Below, one piece after another: positions 60,930 through 64,000 of a stretch of 64,000 nucleotides of DNA. The stretch is from positions 173,835-237,834 of the forward strand of contig CAJJDO010000153.1 in assembly GCA_905183005.1 (NCBI GenBank), read 5' to 3'. The notes under the pieces were generated by a model, which made no database searches, was not told the DNA's origin, and saw nothing but the letters and a program-made list of their open reading frames with translations. Source of the stretch: Paramecium pentaurelia. Lineage: Eukaryota; Ciliophora; Oligohymenophorea; Peniculida; Parameciidae. The stretch's first letter is position 1. Every line of letters begins with the position of its first letter. The translations under genes were made by a program, and so were the position numbers.

Positions 60930-62910
60930 TCAAAACTACTTTAATTTTCTATATTCTTCCAAACTCATTGGATATTCACATGGTTTTCCTGATTCCTTAC
61001 ATCTTTGACATTTAATTTTATCAAATTCTTTAGTTTTATTTATCTTATCTTTAACTATCCATGGTTTATAATCAGGACAACCTTCTCTGTGATAATGATT
61101 GCCATGAGCCACTATTGGAATTCGATCAACAGAACAAGCTGAACATAGATCTCTTTTGCAATTAAAACATTTCACATGATTGCATTTATCATCTTTTGTT
61201 TAAATTAACTAACAAAATGGACAAAGAAGTATTGGCATACCTTAAAATGCTTTTTAAATCTCTTTTGCTAAACTTGGACATTATTAATTCTAATATTAAT
61301 ATTAAATTTACTTGTTAGTTTTGACCATGATATTCTTGACGACAAAGACTACAAAGCATAGTATTACATTAAAAGCATTGAAGTTTAACCTACTTATTTA
61401 GAATCTCTTAACTAGCTTTTATTGCCTATTAACATTTACAGCATTTCATAGGAATATCTGCTAATACTCTCCTTTTTACAATTTCACCAAAAAGTGCAAT
61501 TGAAATATTCTTTTTTAAAAAATCTTAACGATTATTAAATGATTAACCACAAGAATAACATGTTATTTTTTCAAAACTCATATTAATTTTTGCTTTTTAA
61601 TCTAAATCCTGTTAATAACAACAAACATGCACTTTTTTATTACAACAAGGAGTCACTATAGATTCATCTAAATCTAAATTATATTTCATAGTGCATATTA
61701 TGCAATCTAAAACATTTTATTATTTCTGTTAAATTAAATTAGTAAGAATTCTAGATTAAAGTACTTAATTGTTAATTGATTCATTTTCTTCTAAATTATT
61801 AATTTATTATGTACAAAACACTACTTCTTCCTCTGTGACTTATTGTGTGGATATATTCAAGTTAGAATTAAATTTATCTTATTATTTTGGAAATTAATTT
61901 TAAAGATTTAAATTTTAGAATTAATCTTAAAACTATTAAATTGATCCTGTTATTGGTTATTGTCTCTCATTTTGATTTTGATTTGGAGTCAATTTTATTT
62001 AAGAAGATGATTCTTTTGGAAAGTTGTTAAAATTACAACTATTAGTTACTGATGTTTGAAAAAATTTTTTCATAGGATTTTATTATTATTATTATTAAGT
62101 GAAAATCATTTATGAAAAAGCATTATGATTCTTTAACAGCTACCATTTTTGATTCGCATTTGATTGCAAACTAGTTATATCCTTTTATAGTTGACCGTTT
62201 TAAACTTATTATTAATTTATTTAAGTAGATTAAGTAAATATCTATTTTTGAATTGGCTAATTAGATTATGGATATTGAGAAAATTAAGGCTATTAAAATT
62301 ACATTTAATTTTTTGTATTAAAATTTTATATATTTGGTATAGAAAACAAAGTATCAATATTTTAGTTTGTTGAAAATATGATATGAGCTATATTCCCTTA
62401 TTAATCACCATTTACATATAATAAAATTCTATATTTTAAGTCTTATTCATTTATTTCTAAAACTTAAGTACCATTTAAACTTTTATAATAAGAAGGTGTC
62501 TTATCTTGAATATGTTTTTCATAAATAAAACTTTCTTATATCAAATCACCAATAGGCTTGAACTCAAAGCTTTGAGGAAAAGGGTTCAATGATTATTTCT
62601 AAAATATCCAATGACAAAGATAAATAAATTAATCCAACTGCAAATCTTTCAAATTCATCTTATTCAAATCTTAAAACTAATCTTTCACTTTCTAATTCTA
62701 AGAAAGTTTTAACATTTAAAAAAAAAATACTCCAAAACTTATTTCTAAATCTCTTGTACTAAAATTTATTAATGGATAGCAATTCCATTTCAAAAGTTTA
62801 GATTCTAAATAAGGGGGAAAATAGATATTATTTTTTTTTATATGTTCCAAAATTTCTGCTTTAGTATGGGTCATTGTTTAACTAACAATAAATTCTTATT
62901 ACAAATTCAT
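60930..62910 (-). CDS. RBR-type zinc-finger protein (putative E3 ubiquitin ligase), Q-rich
   Basis: One gene reads from MNLQQEFIVSQTMTHTKAEI at 62910 through a 33-nt intron (about 62700-62732) into a Gln/Asn-rich middle with a run of six Gln at about 62085-62105, and then into Cys-rich modules. These are LDCIICTMKYNLDLDESIVT with PCCNKKVHVCC (RING1-like), CYSCGQSF, CCKCQQAIKAS with MLCSLCRQEYHG (IBR-like), and CNHVKCFNCKRDLCSACSVD with HYHREGCPDY (RING2-like). This order matches RING-in-between-RING ligases. The catalytic Cys of RING2 cannot be assigned with certainty. More short introns lie around 61200-61330. It ends LEEYRKLKQF before TGA. Confidence 0.75.
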
Positions 62911-63012
62911 TTTCTATTAAAATATTATAATTTATATTATATAATTTAATTGAATAGAAAAATAATATTACGCAAATACTTATTCCTAATTTTATATAAT
63001 TACAAGTATTTC

Positions 63013-63773
63013 CCATATAACCATCGATATTTTATCAATTTAGAATTAATAACACTTAATACACCCATTCTTAAAAAAAGAAGGCTATGCTTTTTCAAAA
63101 CTTAATAATGATTGAGAAATTCTTTAATATTAAACTATAGCTTATTAGATTTTATAAGAAGATATATGATTAATTTATTTTTAAGATTAACTTTTCGATA
63201 ATGAGATTTTTCATTTAGTCTCTAATTATATATAAGTTTTTTTAATGGAATAAATAAAAATTTACTTATTAAATTAAATGATATAGAATGGGTAAGTTTA
63301 TTTAATCCCCCTCTTCAAAAACATTATTTTGGATAGCAAGCAAAGTATTAAATATAAGCACATCTAGATTACTTATTTTTTATTATCTGAAAAAAATATG
63401 TACTATGAAGGAAATAATGTTCACTAATTAATTGGAAAAGTATAAAGAAAATGAAATAATCTTACAAGATTTTGATGCTACATTTACAAGGATTAAAAAA
63501 AAGAAGTATTATGTAAGAATAAAGTATGAATTATAGGATTAATTTATTTCGATAGTAGATCATTAAGAGTTTGTATTTAATTAGACATTAGGCACAATTA
63601 GCTTCATTAAAATCTTGATAAAAGTAAATAAATGTTTCCCTTATTAGTAGTTAGTACAATTTAGCCTAATAAATTAGAAAAAGTATTTTTTGGAGAACAA
63701 AAATATATGTTAAAATGAAATAGAACTAATTTTAATTTATGAAAATAATATTTAATACTATTTATCATTTTGA
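63013..63773 (+). pseudogene. Probable pseudogene with in-frame TGA codons
   Basis: A coding-like frame (HLIHPFLKKEGYAFSKLNND, EILQYQTIAYQILQEDI, QDQLFDNEIFHLVSNYISFF, KLNDIEWVSLFNPPLQKHYF) can be read from about 63013. A 23-nt intron (GTATTA...CATCTAG, about 63347-63369) joins it to a second exon (LEKYKENEIILQDFDATFTR ... VDHQEFVFNQTLGTISFIKI) ending at TGA 63771. The first exon contains two TGA codons (near 63112 and 63160) that cannot be spliced out, because no GT lies nearby. No start codon is visible in frame upstream. It is best read as a recent pseudogene, or a gene starting inside with an unresolved first exon. The family is not recognised. Confidence 0.45.
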
Positions 63774-63920
63774 TTCTCTTTGACATTGTGAGTTAGGAAA
63801 TAGATAATTCAAGTATCCCACTTTCATTTATCTAAATAGTATAGTATAATAAAACTATTAAATAGTAATTATTTTATATGAAATACTTAATAATAACTAT
63901 TTATAAAACAATAATATATT

Positions 63921-64000
63921 TCAAATTTTATTTAATTTCTCCTTAAACTGTCCAACTTTTCTTCCATTAGAATACATTCCAATATATGTAAATTTGTTTC
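63921..64000 (-). CDS. C-terminal end of a MORN-like repeat protein (partial)
   Basis: Reading inward from the right edge gives KFTYIGMYSNGRKVGQFKEK before TGA at 63921. The block YIGMYSNGRKVGQF resembles the YxGxYxNGxKxGxW units of MORN-like proteins that form large families in Paramecium. Everything upstream lies outside the window, so the protein cannot be identified further. Confidence 0.5.
   Translation of the reverse strand, partial: NKFTYIGMYSNGRKVGQFKEKLNKI

Noticed and set aside
62191..62373. 60-residue plus-strand open frame
   Set aside because: Antisense of the Gln-rich part of the RBR-type gene.

Overview
This window comes from the macronuclear genome of a ciliate, most probably Paramecium. 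Three things in the sequence show this. (1) TAA and TAG are read as glutamine inside conserved genes and only TGA stops translation; for example, the catalytic Gln of a TBC domain (YCQGM, 11451-11465) is a TAA. (2) Open frames are broken by very small introns of about 19-34 nt, usually GTA...TAG, and removing them restores conserved domains in frame. (3) Base composition is very AT-rich, genes are packed with gaps of a few to a few hundred bases, and there are many kinases and cilium-related proteins. I identified no tRNA, rRNA, CRISPR array or transposon.

Layout. 1-10340 (minus): a four-repeat voltage-gated Ca2+ channel alpha subunit, cut by the left edge, and a phage-type mitochondrial RNA polymerase. 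10496-12086 (plus): a small unknown protein and a TBC RabGAP. 12111-18246 (mostly minus): a gamma-carbonic-anhydrase-like protein, a sperm-tail PG-rich repeat protein, a DEDDh exonuclease and an unknown gene. 19011-23926 (plus): a small membrane protein, a Ste20/MST-like kinase, a coiled-coil protein with a CAAX-like end, and a PH-plus-kinase protein. 23944-26789 (minus): a small EF-hand protein and a TPR protein. 26886-28190 (plus): a MORN protein. 28330-30328 (minus): a coiled-coil protein. 30349-32477 (plus): a protein like the C-terminal module of SPIRAL2/TORTIFOLIA1 and a three-repeat Myb protein. 32681-40335 (minus): a small unknown protein, an importin-alpha-like protein, a possible small Tim, and a giant unknown gene of about 1,770 codons. 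40350-40529 (plus): a 59-residue protein starting 14 bp from the giant gene.

40549-42056 (minus) is a D-2-hydroxyglutarate dehydrogenase gene broken by several frameshifts. 42256-44500 holds two copies of a 1,122-bp stretch separated by one N, almost certainly an unmerged contig overlap; the intact kinesin gene (43621-45438) ends in the second copy. An ammonium transporter (45503-46933, minus) is divergent from an ECH1-like dienoyl-CoA isomerase (47059-47942, plus). Then come a RING protein (plus), a CAMK-like kinase with an altered DFG motif, a secreted LamG-like protein and an unknown gene (all minus), SPAG6/PF16 and a coiled-coil protein (plus), a degenerate-kinase plus WD40 protein (minus), a secreted protein (plus), a Q-rich RBR zinc-finger protein (minus), a probable pseudogene (plus) and the C-terminus of a MORN-like protein running off the right edge.

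The genes do not form an operon or one pathway. They are independent nuclear genes in mixed orientation, with a recurrent theme of cilium structure and motility (Ca2+ channel, SPAG6/PF16, PG-rich repeat protein, kinesin, MORN), mitochondrial and peroxisomal metabolism, and signalling kinases. Gene models were read by eye; intron positions were chosen to keep conserved motifs in frame and are least certain in the large genes.
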